A stretch of DNA of 64,000 bases from the NCBI RefSeq assembly GCF_039540375.1, contig NZ_BAABEX010000005.1:1-64000 (forward strand), read 5' to 3'. The translations under genes and the position numbers were made by a program. The DNA comes from Acidovorax_G lacteus. GTDB lineage: Bacteria > Pseudomonadota > Gammaproteobacteria > Burkholderiales > Burkholderiaceae_C. Below the pieces are notes generated by a model. It did no database searches. It worked only from the letters and a program-made list of their open reading frames with translations, and was not told the origin of the DNA. Of this stretch, positions 12,995 through 21,947 are shown one piece after another. How positions within the stretch are numbered: the stretch's first letter is position 1; every line of letters begins with the position of its first letter.

Positions 12995-14077
12995 ATGACC
13001 CTGACTGTGTTGCCAGACCAGGCCAACAGCGCCGATGCCGACGTGGCGCATCGCCCCATGACCGTGCTGGTGGTGGACGACCAAGATGCGGCTCGCGTGG
13101 CGTTGGCAGCCGTTCTGGACCGCGCAGGTCACCGCGTGCTCGAGGCCCACAACGCATCCTGGGCCATGGAGCTGTTCATCCGCCACCGGCCCGATGTGGT
13201 GCTGCTGGATGTCGAGATGCCAGGCTACAACGGCTACTGGCTCGCCCGCCAGCTGCGCGCGGTGGAAAACGGCGGGTGGACGCCGATCCTCTTTTTGTCG
13301 GTGCATGCTGGCGACCAGGACTTGTGGCAGGGCATCGAGGCCGGAGGCGACGATTACCTGGTCAAGCCGGTGCGCACGGCCGTGCTGCTGGCCAAGCTGC
13401 GGGCCATGCAGCGTCTTATGGAGATGCGGCAGCGGCTGGTGAGCATGTCCGAGGAGCTGCGCGAGGCCAATGCCCAGCTCATGGACCTGAGCGAAACCGA
13501 TGCGCTGACCGGGCTGGTCAACCGGCGTGGCTTCAACCGCCGCCTGCACCAGGCCTTGCTGCAGGCGCGACGCGATGCGCGACCGCTGACGCTGTTTTTG
13601 TGCGATATCGACCACTTCAAGGCGTACAACGACGAAGTGGGGCATGTAGAGGGCGACGCTTGCCTGCGGCAGGTGGCCCAGGTGCTGCAGGCCGCCTGTC
13701 AGCGCCCGCTGGACTGCGCGGCCCGCTACGGCGGTGAAGAGTTCGCGCTGATCCTGCCCGATACGCCCAAGTCCGGTGCCATGACGCTCGCCCGGACCCT
13801 GGCGCACCTGCTGCAGCAGCGGGCCTTGCCGCATCCGGCCTCGTCTGTGTCGCCGTGGCTGACCCTCTCGGGGGGCATCACCACCTGTGTGCCTGACGGC
13901 ACCAGCACGGCAGAGAGCCTGGTGCTGCGTGCCGACGAGGCCCTGTATGTGGCCAAGACGCGGGGGCGCAACCGCTTTTTCAGCTTCGAGATGCAGGTGG
14001 ACACGCTGGAAAGCCGCGGAGCGGGCCCGCGTGCCGGTGTGCCGCGGCCTGGCGCCGACGCACCCCCGCAGCCCTGA
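12995..14077 (+). CDS. Response regulator diguanylate cyclase (REC-GGDEF)
   Basis: Makes c-di-GMP from two GTP under control of a receiver. The receiver (~15-135) has Asp72 in VVLLDVEMPGYNG and YLVKPVRT. A helical linker leads to the GGDEF domain with an active GGEEF motif (246-250). The inhibitory I-site R-x-x-D is present five residues before it (RPLDCAARYGGEEF), so product inhibition is expected. The ATG at 12995 is preferred (AAAGAG 8 bases upstream); a GTG at 12950 and an ATG at 12977 are alternatives. A short Pro/Arg tail closes the 360-residue protein. No kinase is adjacent. Confidence 0.93.
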   Translation: MTLTVLPDQANSADADVAHRPMTVLVVDDQDAARVALAAVLDRAGHRVLEAHNASWAMELFIRHRPDVVLLDVEMPGYNGYWLARQLRAVENGGWTPILFLSVHAGDQDLWQGIEAGGDDYLVKPVRTAVLLAKLRAMQRLMEMRQRLVSMSEELREANAQLMDLSETDALTGLVNRRGFNRRLHQALLQARRDARPLTLFLCDIDHFKAYNDEVGHVEGDACLRQVAQVLQAACQRPLDCAARYGGEEFALILPDTPKSGAMTLARTLAHLLQQRALPHPASSVSPWLTLSGGITTCVPDGTSTAESLVLRADEALYVAKTRGRNRFFSFEMQVDTLESRGAGPRAGVPRPGADAPPQP

Positions 14078-14186
14078 TGTCGCAGCCCGGTGCCGCCGGG
14101 GCCAGCCGCAGACCGAATGCGCGGCTAGGCCCCTGCACGGGGCGGTTGCGCTGCACCTTCTGTCGCACCACCTCTGAGCCTTTCGT

Positions 14187-15341
14187 ATGAACCTGAAGCA
14201 GACCCTGCAGCGCTGGCGCGACGAAGACCGGCTGGTGCTGGACGCCGCTTGCCAGCGCAATCTGCAGGTTCTCGGGGTGGCGGCCTGGGCCATGGTGGCC
14301 CTCAATCTGCTGCACGTGGCGGTGTTCGCGGTGCTGTCGTTTGACGATCCGGTACAGGCCGCGTGGGCACGGCAGATTGCCTGGGCCCACGCAGGCATGG
14401 CGCTGGTCATGGGGGCCGCCGGGTTCTGGACCCGTTCAGCCGCTCGCCAGCACCATGCGCCGGGGCTGCGCTATGTGCCCATACTCGTCTGTGCGGCCGT
14501 ACTGTGCTGGGCGGTGCTGCTCACGGTGTTCGACCAGGCCATCGGCTCGCACATCAATGCCTTCATCAATGCGGCGATGGGTGTCTCCATCGTGTTTTTG
14601 CTCCGGCCGGTGGTGGTGGTGGCCCTCCTGGCCCTGGGCTGGGCCGCGCTGGCCTGGGCACTGGGGAGTGCCATTCAAGACCCGGCGGTGCTGGCCACCC
14701 ACCGCATGAATGCCGCCTCGGCAAGCGGTCTGGCTTCGCTGGTCAGTGTGCTGCTGTGGCGGCGCTGGGCACAAACGGAGCTGCTGCAAAGAGCGCTCAC
14801 GGCATCGAATGCCGAGCTGGAGCGCCAGCGCTCCGACATGGAGGCCCTGGCCACGCGAGACCCGCTGACCGGTCTGCTCAACCGCCGCGAATGGGTGCGC
14901 CTGACCGAGCAGGCGCTGCTGCGCGCCCAGCGGCAAGGCGCACCCCTGTCGTTGCTCATGGTCGATCTGGACCATTTCAAGGCCGTCAACGATGTCCATG
15001 GCCACTCGGCGGGCGACGACGTGTTGCGTCTGGTGGCGAGCACCATGGCCGATACCGTGCGCCAGACCGACTGCCTGGCCCGCTTTGGGGGGGAGGAATT
15101 TGTGCTGCTGCTGCCCGATACGCCGGCCACCAGCGCTTTGCTGCTGGCCGAGCGGGTGCGTGTGCGGCTGGCCGAAGCACCCCCAGCGGTGCCCGGTGTG
15201 CATGTGACGGCCAGCATTGGGGTGGCCACATGGTCGCCCGGGCAGGAGCCTGCGCTGCAGCGGCTGCTACAGCAGGCCGACGAGGCCATGTACGAGGCCA
15301 AGCGCCAGGGGCGCAACCGTACGGTGGCCGCCCCGGCCTGA
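14187..15341 (+). CDS. Membrane diguanylate cyclase (multi-TM sensor-GGDEF)
   Basis: A 384-residue inner-membrane diguanylate cyclase. About six hydrophobic segments occupy residues ~28-195, followed by a helical linker (LTASNAELERQRSDMEAL) and a GGDEF domain starting DPLTGLLNRREW. The catalytic motif is GGEEF (301-305), with an R-x-x-D I-site (RQTD) five residues before it. The membrane part resembles MASE-type sensors, but I cannot name a family. It lies 109 bases after the REC-GGDEF gene on the same strand. Confidence 0.92.
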   Translation: MNLKQTLQRWRDEDRLVLDAACQRNLQVLGVAAWAMVALNLLHVAVFAVLSFDDPVQAAWARQIAWAHAGMALVMGAAGFWTRSAARQHHAPGLRYVPILVCAAVLCWAVLLTVFDQAIGSHINAFINAAMGVSIVFLLRPVVVVALLALGWAALAWALGSAIQDPAVLATHRMNAASASGLASLVSVLLWRRWAQTELLQRALTASNAELERQRSDMEALATRDPLTGLLNRREWVRLTEQALLRAQRQGAPLSLLMVDLDHFKAVNDVHGHSAGDDVLRLVASTMADTVRQTDCLARFGGEEFVLLLPDTPATSALLLAERVRVRLAEAPPAVPGVHVTASIGVATWSPGQEPALQRLLQQADEAMYEAKRQGRNRTVAAPA

Positions 15342-15354
15342 AGCGCGCCCGGCC

Positions 15355-15801
15355 TCAGCCTGCCAGGGCGGCCTTGACGGCGGCCGACACCTGGCCCATG
15401 TCGGCCTTGCCCGCCAGGCGCGTCTTGACCACGCCCATCACTTTGCCCATGTCGCCTGGGCCCGCGGCGCCCACTTCGGCCACGATGGCCTGGACGGCGG
15501 CCGTGACTTCCTCGGCCGACATGCGTGCGGGCAGATAGGCCTGCAGCACGGCCATCTCGGCCTTTTCCTTGTCGGCCAGATCCTGGCGGCCGGCGCCTTC
15601 AAAGGCGGCGATCGAGTCCTTGCGCTGCTTGATGAGCTTGTCCACGATGGAGACGATGGCCGCATCGTCCAGCTCGATGCGCTCGTCCACTTCCTTTTGC
15701 TTCATGGCCGCCTGCAGCAGGCGGATCGTGCCCAGGCGCTCAGCATCCTTGGCGCGCATGGCAGTCTTCATGTCTTCCGTGATTTGGGCTTTGAGGCTCA
15801 T
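15355..15801 (-). CDS. yqeY: GatB/YqeY-domain protein
   Basis: A 148-residue protein of the YqeY family, homologous to the tail domain of GatB and thought to bind tRNA. It has the family pattern MSLKAQITEDMKTAMRAKD, LGTIRLLQAAMKQKEVD and a GDMGKVMGVVKTRLAGKADM ending. The start at 15801 is preferred to the in-frame ATG at 15807 because AGGAG (15808-15812 on the minus strand) would touch the earlier codon. It lies downstream of rpsU, a common pairing in betaproteobacteria, with the rpsU terminator between. Confidence 0.93.
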   Translation of the reverse strand: MSLKAQITEDMKTAMRAKDAERLGTIRLLQAAMKQKEVDERIELDDAAIVSIVDKLIKQRKDSIAAFEGAGRQDLADKEKAEMAVLQAYLPARMSAEEVTAAVQAIVAEVGAAGPGDMGKVMGVVKTRLAGKADMGQVSAAVKAALAG

Positions 15802-15841
15802 GGTCATCTCCTAAGGGTTGGCAGCAGGCTTATGGCGAATC

Positions 15842-15883
15842 CAGAAAAGACAAAACCCGCGCTTGGCGTCCCTAGCGCGGGTT
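15842..15883 (-). terminator. Rho-independent terminator after rpsU
   Basis: On the minus strand the stem AACCCGCGC (15875-15883) pairs perfectly with GCGCGGGTT (15854-15862). A T-rich TTTTGTCTTTT follows. It lies between rpsU and yqeY on the rpsU coding strand, so rpsU is likely terminated or attenuated before yqeY. Confidence 0.85.
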
Positions 15884-15933
15884 GGGTGGCTGCAGGGTTG
15901 GCGTGCAGCCAGCGCGGTGCGCAAGCGCTGTGA

Positions 15934-16146
15934 TCAGTACAGCTTCTTGGGCAGCTGCATGCTGCGAACGCGCTTGTAGTGACGCTTCACGGCAGCGGCC
16001 TTCTTGCGCTTGCGCTCGGCGGTCGGCTTTTCGTAGAACTCGCGGGCGCGCAGGTCGGTCAGCAGGCCCAGCTTTTCGATCGTGCGCTTGAAGCGGCGCA
16101 GGGCAACATCAAAGGGTTCGTTCTCTTTAACGCGGATGGTGGTCAT
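15934..16146 (-). CDS. rpsU: 30S ribosomal protein S21
   Basis: A small basic ribosomal protein (70 residues) of the small subunit. It matches bS21 along its whole length, from [20 protein letters not shown], through [20 protein letters not shown], to a closing MQLPKKLY. It has its own strong promoter and terminator. The usual rpsU-dnaG-rpoD arrangement is absent; yqeY follows instead. Confidence 0.98.
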
Positions 16147-16273
16147 TAGCTAATGGTTCCGTAATGTGCCCGCAGAGGGTTTTCGGGAAGATCGGGCCCG
16201 AAAGCCATGCGCGGCGGTTTTCCCCGTCTGTAACTAGTATTTGGCCGACGGGGTCTTGCCAGCAAAGCCGCGG

Positions 16274-16303
16274 ATTATAGCGCGGGCTTATCTGGGGGCG
16301 CAA
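16274..16303 (-). promoter_or_regulatory. Sigma70 promoter of rpsU
   Basis: On the minus strand a consensus -10 TATAAT (16274-16279) is preceded, after an 18-base spacer, by TTGCGC (16298-16303) as the -35. It would give a leader of roughly 120 bases before the rpsU ATG. The rest of the 386-base gap 16147-16532 between rpsU and the divergent GGDEF-EAL gene contains no supported gene. Confidence 0.65.
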
Positions 16304-16532
16304 ACCGCCGCACGGAGGTGGGCGCCAGTGTTGCGCCTGGCGCGCGCCGACGCATGTCGCAGGCCTGCCAGGCTGCCCCATGATGGTGCGCGTGGCCTGA
16401 ATTTTGCTAAGAGGTCACAGGGTTTTTACGGAGGGTCTGCATGTCTTGTCTGCCACTGCCCGCATTTGCCGTGTCGGTCTCCTGCCATGTGGCCTGTCGA
16501 GGGGCCTGTCAGGGGCTGCCTGGGGGCGGCGC

Positions 16533-19500
16533 ATGAACCGACCGATTTCCCGCTGGCTGGGCCGACTGAGCGTAGGCCGCAAACTCCTGCTGATCTATCT
16601 GCTCGACCTGACGGCGGTGATTTACGTCTCGGGCATCCTGATCCACGAGAAGTACCTGGCCATCGATTTCGCCCGCAAGGAAATCGCCGGGACGGAGTAC
16701 GCCGCCGTGGTGCGCGATGCCGTGCTGCTGCCGTTTCCGGGTGTGGGGACGCGGCCAGACGCCGTGCCGCAGGCCTTGACCAGACTGCAGGACGTTCGGG
16801 CCGAGCACGACGAGGCCTTGCGCACGGCCGAGCCTGCGGAGCGTTTTGCCTTTGTGCTGCAGCATTGGCCGGCTGCGGGTGGTGCAGGTCCGGCTGAAAC
16901 GGCCCAGGCCCGCGAGCAATTGCTGCGCACCGGGCGCGCACTGCTGACCACGGTGGGCAACCAGTCCAACCTGATTCTCGACCCCGACCTGGACAGCTAC
17001 TACGTCATGTCGCTGGTGATCCTGCGCTTCCCGGAGTTACTGCAGGTGCTGGACGACACCATGGTCTTTCTGGGGCGCCAAACCCATGGGCAGGGGCGAT
17101 CGCCTGCGCAGTGGTCGGGCGAACTGCTGACGTTGGGGGGGCGGCTCGATGCCGTGCGGCAGGGCATTGCATCCGACTACGAACAGGCCTTCATCGCGGG
17201 CAGCCCGGTCATGCGGCAGGCTTTGGAGCGCGACCGCGCCGCACTGGCCGCGGCACTCGAATCGCTGCAGTCGCTGCTGCAGGCCATGGCCGGCGCGCCC
17301 GACCCGCGCGGCTGGGCCCACGCGCCGCAGGTCGAGGCCGCCGTCATCCAGGCGCTGACCCGGGCCTGGACCGGGGGCACCGACGAGCTGACGCGGCTGC
17401 TCAACGAGCGCGTGGCCAGCCTGTTCGGGCGCATGTGGCTGCACCTGGGCACGGCCCTGCTGCTGCTGGGCTTCATCCTCACGCTGGTCACGCTGGTGGC
17501 GCGGCAGATTGCCAAGCCGCTGCAGCACCTGGCGCATGTGGCCGACGAAGTGCGCAAGAGCGGCGACCACCAGCTGCGCGCGCAGTGGAGCAGCCGCGAC
17601 GAGATCGGCCGCCTGGTGACGGCCTTCAACGACATGCTGGCGCAGCTCGACCGCGAGCGCCTGCTGCAGCAGGAGCTGGCTGCCAGCGCCCGCGCGGCCG
17701 AGGCGCAGCGCGAGCTGGTGGGCTCGTTCCCGATCCCGATGGTGGTGACCTCGGTGCCCGAGCACGAGGTGCTGCACTGCAACGCCCCCGCCCAGCCCTG
17801 GCTGGGCGGCTGCATGCGCGATCCGTGGCGCGACGGGCTGGAGCCCGGCGTGCGGGCACGCTTCTTCCAGCGCCTGGCCGACCACGGCGCGGTGGACGAG
17901 TTCGAGGTGCGCTGGAAGGGCGGCGCCGAGCCGTCGTGGGCGGTGCTGTCGGCGCGGCGGCTCGTCTTCCAGGGGCGCGACGCCATGCTCACGGCCTTCA
18001 CGCCGATCAACGTGCTCAAGGTGATGGAGCAGCGCCTCGAACTGTGGGCCAAGGTGTTCGAGGCCTCGTCCGAGGGCATCATCATCATGACGGCCGAGCA
18101 CCGCATCCTGAGCGTGAACAAGGCGTTCTGCCGGAGCACGCACTACGACTTCTACGAGGTCATTGGCGAAGACCTGGGCTTTTTGCTGGACACCGGCGAC
18201 GACGGCGACCTGCCCGCGCAGATCCGCCGCGCGATGGTCGACAAGGAGTCGTGGCAGGGCGAGGTGCGCTTTCGCCGCCGCTCGGGCGAGACCTACCCCG
18301 CCTGGCTCATGGTGTCGGCCGTGCGCGAGGGCAAAGGGGGCGAGGTCACCAACCACATCGGCATCGCCCTGGACATTACCGACCGCAAGCGCAGCGAAGA
18401 ACGCATCCAGTTCCTCGCGCACCACGACATGCTCACCGAGCTGCCCAATCGCTCGCTGTGCATGCAGCGGCTGTCGCAGGCGCTGCAGCAGGCAGCGGTG
18501 ACCGGCGAGCGCGTGGCCGTGCTGTTCATCGACCTGGACCGATTCAAGCCCATCAACGATACCCTGGGCCACCACATTGGCGATGGGCTGCTGCGCTCGG
18601 TCGCGCAGCGCCTGTCGCAGGCCGTGCGCAGCCGCGACACCGTGAGCCGCCTGGGGGGTGACGAGTTCGTGGTCATCATGCGCGAGGTGTCGGGCCGCGA
18701 CGAGGTCCAGCAACTGGTGGCGCGGCGGCTCATTCCGTTGATCCGGCAGACGCACGTGGTCGAAGGGCACGAGTTGACGGTCTCGTGCAGCGTGGGCATC
18801 GCCGTGTACCCTGACGACGGTGGCGACATCATCGAACTGATGCGCCGCGCGGACGCAGCCATGTACGAGGCCAAGAACACGGGCCGTGACATGGCACTGT
18901 TCTATTCGGCCGAAACCGACCAGCGCGTGCAGGCCCGCCAGACCATGGAGCAGCATCTGCGCCGTGCGCTGGAACGGGGCGAGATGTCGCTGCACTTCCA
19001 GCCCCGCGTGGCGGCGCGCGGCGGGCGCCTCTTGGGCGTGGAGGCGCTGCTGCGCTGGAACAGCGCGGCGCTCGGCCCGGTGCCGCCGGCCGAGTTCATT
19101 CCGCTGGCCGAAGAGACCGGTCTGATCCGCGCGCTGGGGGCCTGGGTGCTCGAGCAGGCCCTGCTCCAATGGGCCCAGTGGCAGGCCCTGCCGGTGCCTG
19201 AAGGCCATGTGGTGCATCCGTTGCACGGCATTGCGGTCTCGGTCAATCTGTCGGCCGCCGAACTGGCGGACGACGAGCTGGTGCCTGCCATCGAGGCCAC
19301 GCTGCGCCGCACGCGCGTGCCTGCGCAGCACCTGGAGCTGGAGATCACCGAGTCCCAGCTCATGGACAACGCCCAGGCCGCCCAAAGCCAGCTGGCGGCC
19401 CTCAAGGCGCTGGGGCTGCAACTGGCGATTGACGATTTCGGCACGGGCTATTCGAGCCTGGCCTACCTCAAGCGTTTTTCCATCGACCGGCTCAAGATCG

Positions 19501-19757
19501 ACAAATCCTTCGTGCACGACATGCTGCACGACCCGGCCGACATGGAGATCACGCGGGCCATCATCGCGCTGGGTCACACGCTGGGCCTGCGCATCGTGGC
19601 CGAAGGCGTCGAAAACCTGGCCACGGCCCAGGTGCTGGGAGCGCTCAACTGTGAGGAGCTGCAGGGCTACCACTTCAGCCGCCCGCTGCCCGCGGCCGAA
19701 CTGCAGGCCTGGGCCGAGCGGCACGCGCAGCGCGGTGCAGGGGGTGCCTCTGCGTGA
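16533..19757 (+). CDS. Membrane GGDEF-EAL protein with HAMP and two PAS domains
   Basis: A 1074-residue dual c-di-GMP enzyme. Membrane segments (~16-38 and ~303-325) flank a periplasmic helical sensor. A HAMP domain (~325-375) and two PAS domains (~395-500 and 510-630) follow. The GGDEF domain has GGDEF at 708-712 with an R-x-x-D I-site (RSRD). The EAL domain has an intact EALLRW (837-842), LELEITES, DDFGTGYSSL and AEGVE. Both catalytic motifs are intact, so net direction cannot be predicted. The ATG at 16533 fits a normal cytoplasmic-end start; the open frame extends 43 codons further upstream without family-like sequence. Its stop abuts the convergent flavoprotein gene with no gap. Confidence 0.93.
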   Translation: MNRPISRWLGRLSVGRKLLLIYLLDLTAVIYVSGILIHEKYLAIDFARKEIAGTEYAAVVRDAVLLPFPGVGTRPDAVPQALTRLQDVRAEHDEALRTAEPAERFAFVLQHWPAAGGAGPAETAQAREQLLRTGRALLTTVGNQSNLILDPDLDSYYVMSLVILRFPELLQVLDDTMVFLGRQTHGQGRSPAQWSGELLTLGGRLDAVRQGIASDYEQAFIAGSPVMRQALERDRAALAAALESLQSLLQAMAGAPDPRGWAHAPQVEAAVIQALTRAWTGGTDELTRLLNERVASLFGRMWLHLGTALLLLGFILTLVTLVARQIAKPLQHLAHVADEVRKSGDHQLRAQWSSRDEIGRLVTAFNDMLAQLDRERLLQQELAASARAAEAQRELVGSFPIPMVVTSVPEHEVLHCNAPAQPWLGGCMRDPWRDGLEPGVRARFFQRLADHGAVDEFEVRWKGGAEPSWAVLSARRLVFQGRDAMLTAFTPINVLKVMEQRLELWAKVFEASSEGIIIMTAEHRILSVNKAFCRSTHYDFYEVIGEDLGFLLDTGDDGDLPAQIRRAMVDKESWQGEVRFRRRSGETYPAWLMVSAVREGKGGEVTNHIGIALDITDRKRSEERIQFLAHHDMLTELPNRSLCMQRLSQALQQAAVTGERVAVLFIDLDRFKPINDTLGHHIGDGLLRSVAQRLSQAVRSRDTVSRLGGDEFVVIMREVSGRDEVQQLVARRLIPLIRQTHVVEGHELTVSCSVGIAVYPDDGGDIIELMRRADAAMYEAKNTGRDMALFYSAETDQRVQARQTMEQHLRRALERGEMSLHFQPRVAARGGRLLGVEALLRWNSAALGPVPPAEFIPLAEETGLIRALGAWVLEQALLQWAQWQALPVPEGHVVHPLHGIAVSVNLSAAELADDELVPAIEATLRRTRVPAQHLELEITESQLMDNAQAAQSQLAALKALGLQLAIDDFGTGYSSLAYLKRFSIDRLKIDKSFVHDMLHDPADMEITRAIIALGHTLGLRIVAEGVENLATAQVLGALNCEELQGYHFSRPLPAAELQAWAERHAQRGAGGASA

Positions 19758-21011
19758 TCAGCCGGTGGCCAGGGCCTCGGCGCAGGCCGCGGCGCTGGAC
19801 CAGGCCCACTGAAAGTTATAGCCGCCCAGCCAGCCGGTCACGTCCACCACCTCGCCAATGAAGTACAGGCCCGGCTGGGCCTTGGCCTCCAGGGTCTGCG
19901 ACGACAGCGCGCGCGTGTCCACGCCGCCGAGCGTCACCTCGGCCTTGCGGTAGCCCTCGGTGCCCGAAGGCACGAGCTGCCAGCGCGAGAGGCTTTCGGC
20001 CAGGCGCTGCAGCGCCTTGTCGGCCGCCTCGTTCACCGGGCGCTGCCACTGCGCGTCGCGCTCTGCCCAGGCGTCGGCCAGGCGGTGCGGCATCAGCGCG
20101 GCCAGTTCGTTGGCGATGCGCTTGCGCGAGTGCTGCTTGGCTTCGAGCAGGCGCGCGCCCAGGTCCACGCCGGGCGCCAGGTCGATCTGCAGCGGTTCGC
20201 CCTCGCGCCAGTAGCTCGAAATCTGCAGCACCGCCGGACCCGACAGCCCCCGGTGCGTGAACAGCAGGTCTTCCACAAAATGGGTGCGTTGCTTGCCCTG
20301 GCCGGTGGACATGTCCACCGGCAGCGCCAGTCCGGCCAGCCCGGCGTAGGGCGCCCAGGCCTCGCCGTCGAAGGTCAGCGGCACAAGCCCTGGCCGCGGC
20401 GTGACCACCGGCAGCCCGAACTGCTGCGCAATGCGGTAGCCCAGGTCGGTCGCCCCGATCTTGGGGATCGACAGCCCGCCCGTGGCCACCACCAGGCTGC
20501 GCGCCAGCACCGGGCCTCGGTCGCTCTCAATTTGGTAGCTGCTCGTGCTTGATTCCGCTGGGCCAGAGGCCAAAAACCGGATGGACCCTACGCGGCAGGG
20601 CTGCCAGCGCGTGACGCCGCCGCGCTCGCATTCGGCCAGCAGCATCTGGATGATGTCTTCGGCCGAGCGGTCGGCAAACAGCTGGCCCTTGTGCTTTTCA
20701 TGAAAGCCAATGCCGTGCGACTGCACCAGTGCCACGAAGTCGGCTGGCGTGTAGCGCGACAGCGCCGAGCGGCAGAAGTGCGGGTTCTCGCCCACGAAGT
20801 GGCGCTGCGGCGCGCGCACGTCCAGGTCGCGGTTGGTGAAGTTGCAGCGCCCGCCGCCCGAGATGCGGATCTTCTCGGCCACCTTTTCGGCGTGGTCGAT
20901 CAGCAGCACCTTGAGGCCGCGCTGCCCGGCGCGCGCCGCGCAGAACAGGCCAGCGGCGCCCGCGCCCAGGATCACGGCATCGAACAGGTGGGGGGAGGCA
21001 GCAGAGGTCAT
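19758..21011 (-). CDS. NAD(P)/FAD-dependent oxidoreductase (HI0933/BaiN family)
   Basis: A flavoprotein of 417 residues of the HI0933-like family. The N-terminal FAD dinucleotide motif is FDAVILGAGAAGLFCAARAG, followed by the family signature KIRISGGGRCNFTN. GGLSIPKIGATDLGY and the closing EVVDVTGWLGGYNFQWAWSS are also conserved. The substrate is not known. Residues ~145-162 are encoded by a copy of the dispersed repeat (20531-20577) and look like an extra loop. It is convergent, without a gap, with the GGDEF-EAL gene. Confidence 0.92.
   Translation of the reverse strand: MTSAASPHLFDAVILGAGAAGLFCAARAGQRGLKVLLIDHAEKVAEKIRISGGGRCNFTNRDLDVRAPQRHFVGENPHFCRSALSRYTPADFVALVQSHGIGFHEKHKGQLFADRSAEDIIQMLLAECERGGVTRWQPCRVGSIRFLASGPAESSTSSYQIESDRGPVLARSLVVATGGLSIPKIGATDLGYRIAQQFGLPVVTPRPGLVPLTFDGEAWAPYAGLAGLALPVDMSTGQGKQRTHFVEDLLFTHRGLSGPAVLQISSYWREGEPLQIDLAPGVDLGARLLEAKQHSRKRIANELAALMPHRLADAWAERDAQWQRPVNEAADKALQRLAESLSRWQLVPSGTEGYRKAEVTLGGVDTRALSSQTLEAKAQPGLYFIGEVVDVTGWLGGYNFQWAWSSAAACAEALATG
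20531..20577 (+). repeat. Dispersed short repeat, copy inside the flavoprotein gene
   Basis: The plus strand reads TAGCTGCTCGTGCTTGATT, then CGCTGGGCCAGAGGCCAAAA. The first part is nearly identical to the intergenic copy at 37177 (TAGCTGCTCGTGCTTGATT), and the GGGCCAGAGG tail also occurs there (~37229). It is translated on the minus strand in frame with the flavoprotein. Confidence 0.65.
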
Positions 21012-21120
21012 GGGCGGCGTGGCAACAGCAATCAGGGGAGCGGGCCGACGGAGTCGGCGGTGCCCGATTGTCCATGCACCGTGTTCAGCGCGAGGTGCGC
21101 GGCCACTACACTCGGCCCCC

Positions 21121-21627
21121 ATGCACATGCCCTCCCACCAGCTCAGCATGACGGTGCTCATGTCGCCCGACATGGCCAACTTCTCCGGCAACGTCCACGG
21201 CGGGGCCATCCTCAAGCTGCTCGACCAGGTGGCCTATGCCTGCGCCGCGCGCTATTCGGGCAGCTATGTGGTCACGCTCAGCGTGGATCAGGTCATGTTC
21301 CTGCAGCCCATCCATGTGGGCGAACTCGTCACCTTCCTGGCCAGCGTCAACCACACGGGCACTTCGTCGATGGAGATCGGCGTGAAGGTCGTGGCCGAGG
21401 ACATCCGCACGCAAGTGGTGCGGCACGTTAACAGTTGCTTCTTCACCATGGTGGCGGTGGACGAGCAGCGCAAGCCGCGCGCCGTCCCGCCGCTGGTGCC
21501 CAGCACGCCCGACGAGCGCCGCCGCTTCGAGGCCGCACAGCTGCGCAAGGACCTGCGGCGCGAGCTGGCGCAGCGCTTCGAGCAGGCGCGCCAGCCCGCA
21601 GCGGCCAGTCGCCCGGCAGGGGGCTGA
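21121..21627 (+). CDS. Acyl-CoA thioesterase (hotdog fold)
   Basis: A 168-residue YciA/BFIT-like acyl-CoA thioesterase. The hotdog motif NFSGNVHGGAILKLLDQVAY, the central VVTLSVDQVMFLQPIHVGE and the strand HVNSCFFTMVAVDE are conserved. It hydrolyses acyl-CoA to free acid and CoA; chain preference is not evident. A charged C-terminal helix (~125-165) follows the fold. It is divergent from the flavoprotein, with 109 bases between starts. Confidence 0.9.
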   Translation: MHMPSHQLSMTVLMSPDMANFSGNVHGGAILKLLDQVAYACAARYSGSYVVTLSVDQVMFLQPIHVGELVTFLASVNHTGTSSMEIGVKVVAEDIRTQVVRHVNSCFFTMVAVDEQRKPRAVPPLVPSTPDERRRFEAAQLRKDLRRELAQRFEQARQPAAASRPAGG

Positions 21628-21835
21628 GGCCGCCACCCAGCGGGGTGACCCGCGCGCCTTCCGGGTCACCGGCAGCGGCCGGCCCCGTTGGACTCCGGCC
21701 CGCGGCATGGCAAGGCCACCTGGCGCAGCGACCCCGACCGCGCGGCTGCCGCAGTCGCCTGACACGGGCATGACAAAACGCGGGCTCGGCTGCATTTGCG
21801 GCTTTGGCACTGCACCCCTCGCGGGTTATGGCCGT

Positions 21836-21871
21836 AACCGGTTGCAACAGGTGTGGGCTCGTCGATATAGT
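21836..21871 (+). promoter_or_regulatory. Candidate promoter with overlapping palindrome upstream of GGDEF-EAL gene
   Basis: TTGCAA (21842-21847) and TATAGT (21866-21871), 18 bases apart, resemble a sigma70 promoter ~75 bases before the GTG start at 21948. The palindrome AACCGGTT (21836-21843) overlaps the -35 and could be an operator half. The rest of the 320-base gap 21628-21947 shows no gene. Confidence 0.45.
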
Positions 21872-21947
21872 CGGTGCACAAGGTAGGGCTGCGGTCCGTG
21901 TCCAGCCGACACCGGTGCGGCCCCCACCCAGACGGGAGGCAGCGCTC

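Noticed and set aside
17037..19724. 895-codon antisense frame opposite the GGDEF-EAL gene
   Set aside because: Shadow frame: no recognisable motifs, low-complexity composition, fully contained in a well-supported gene.
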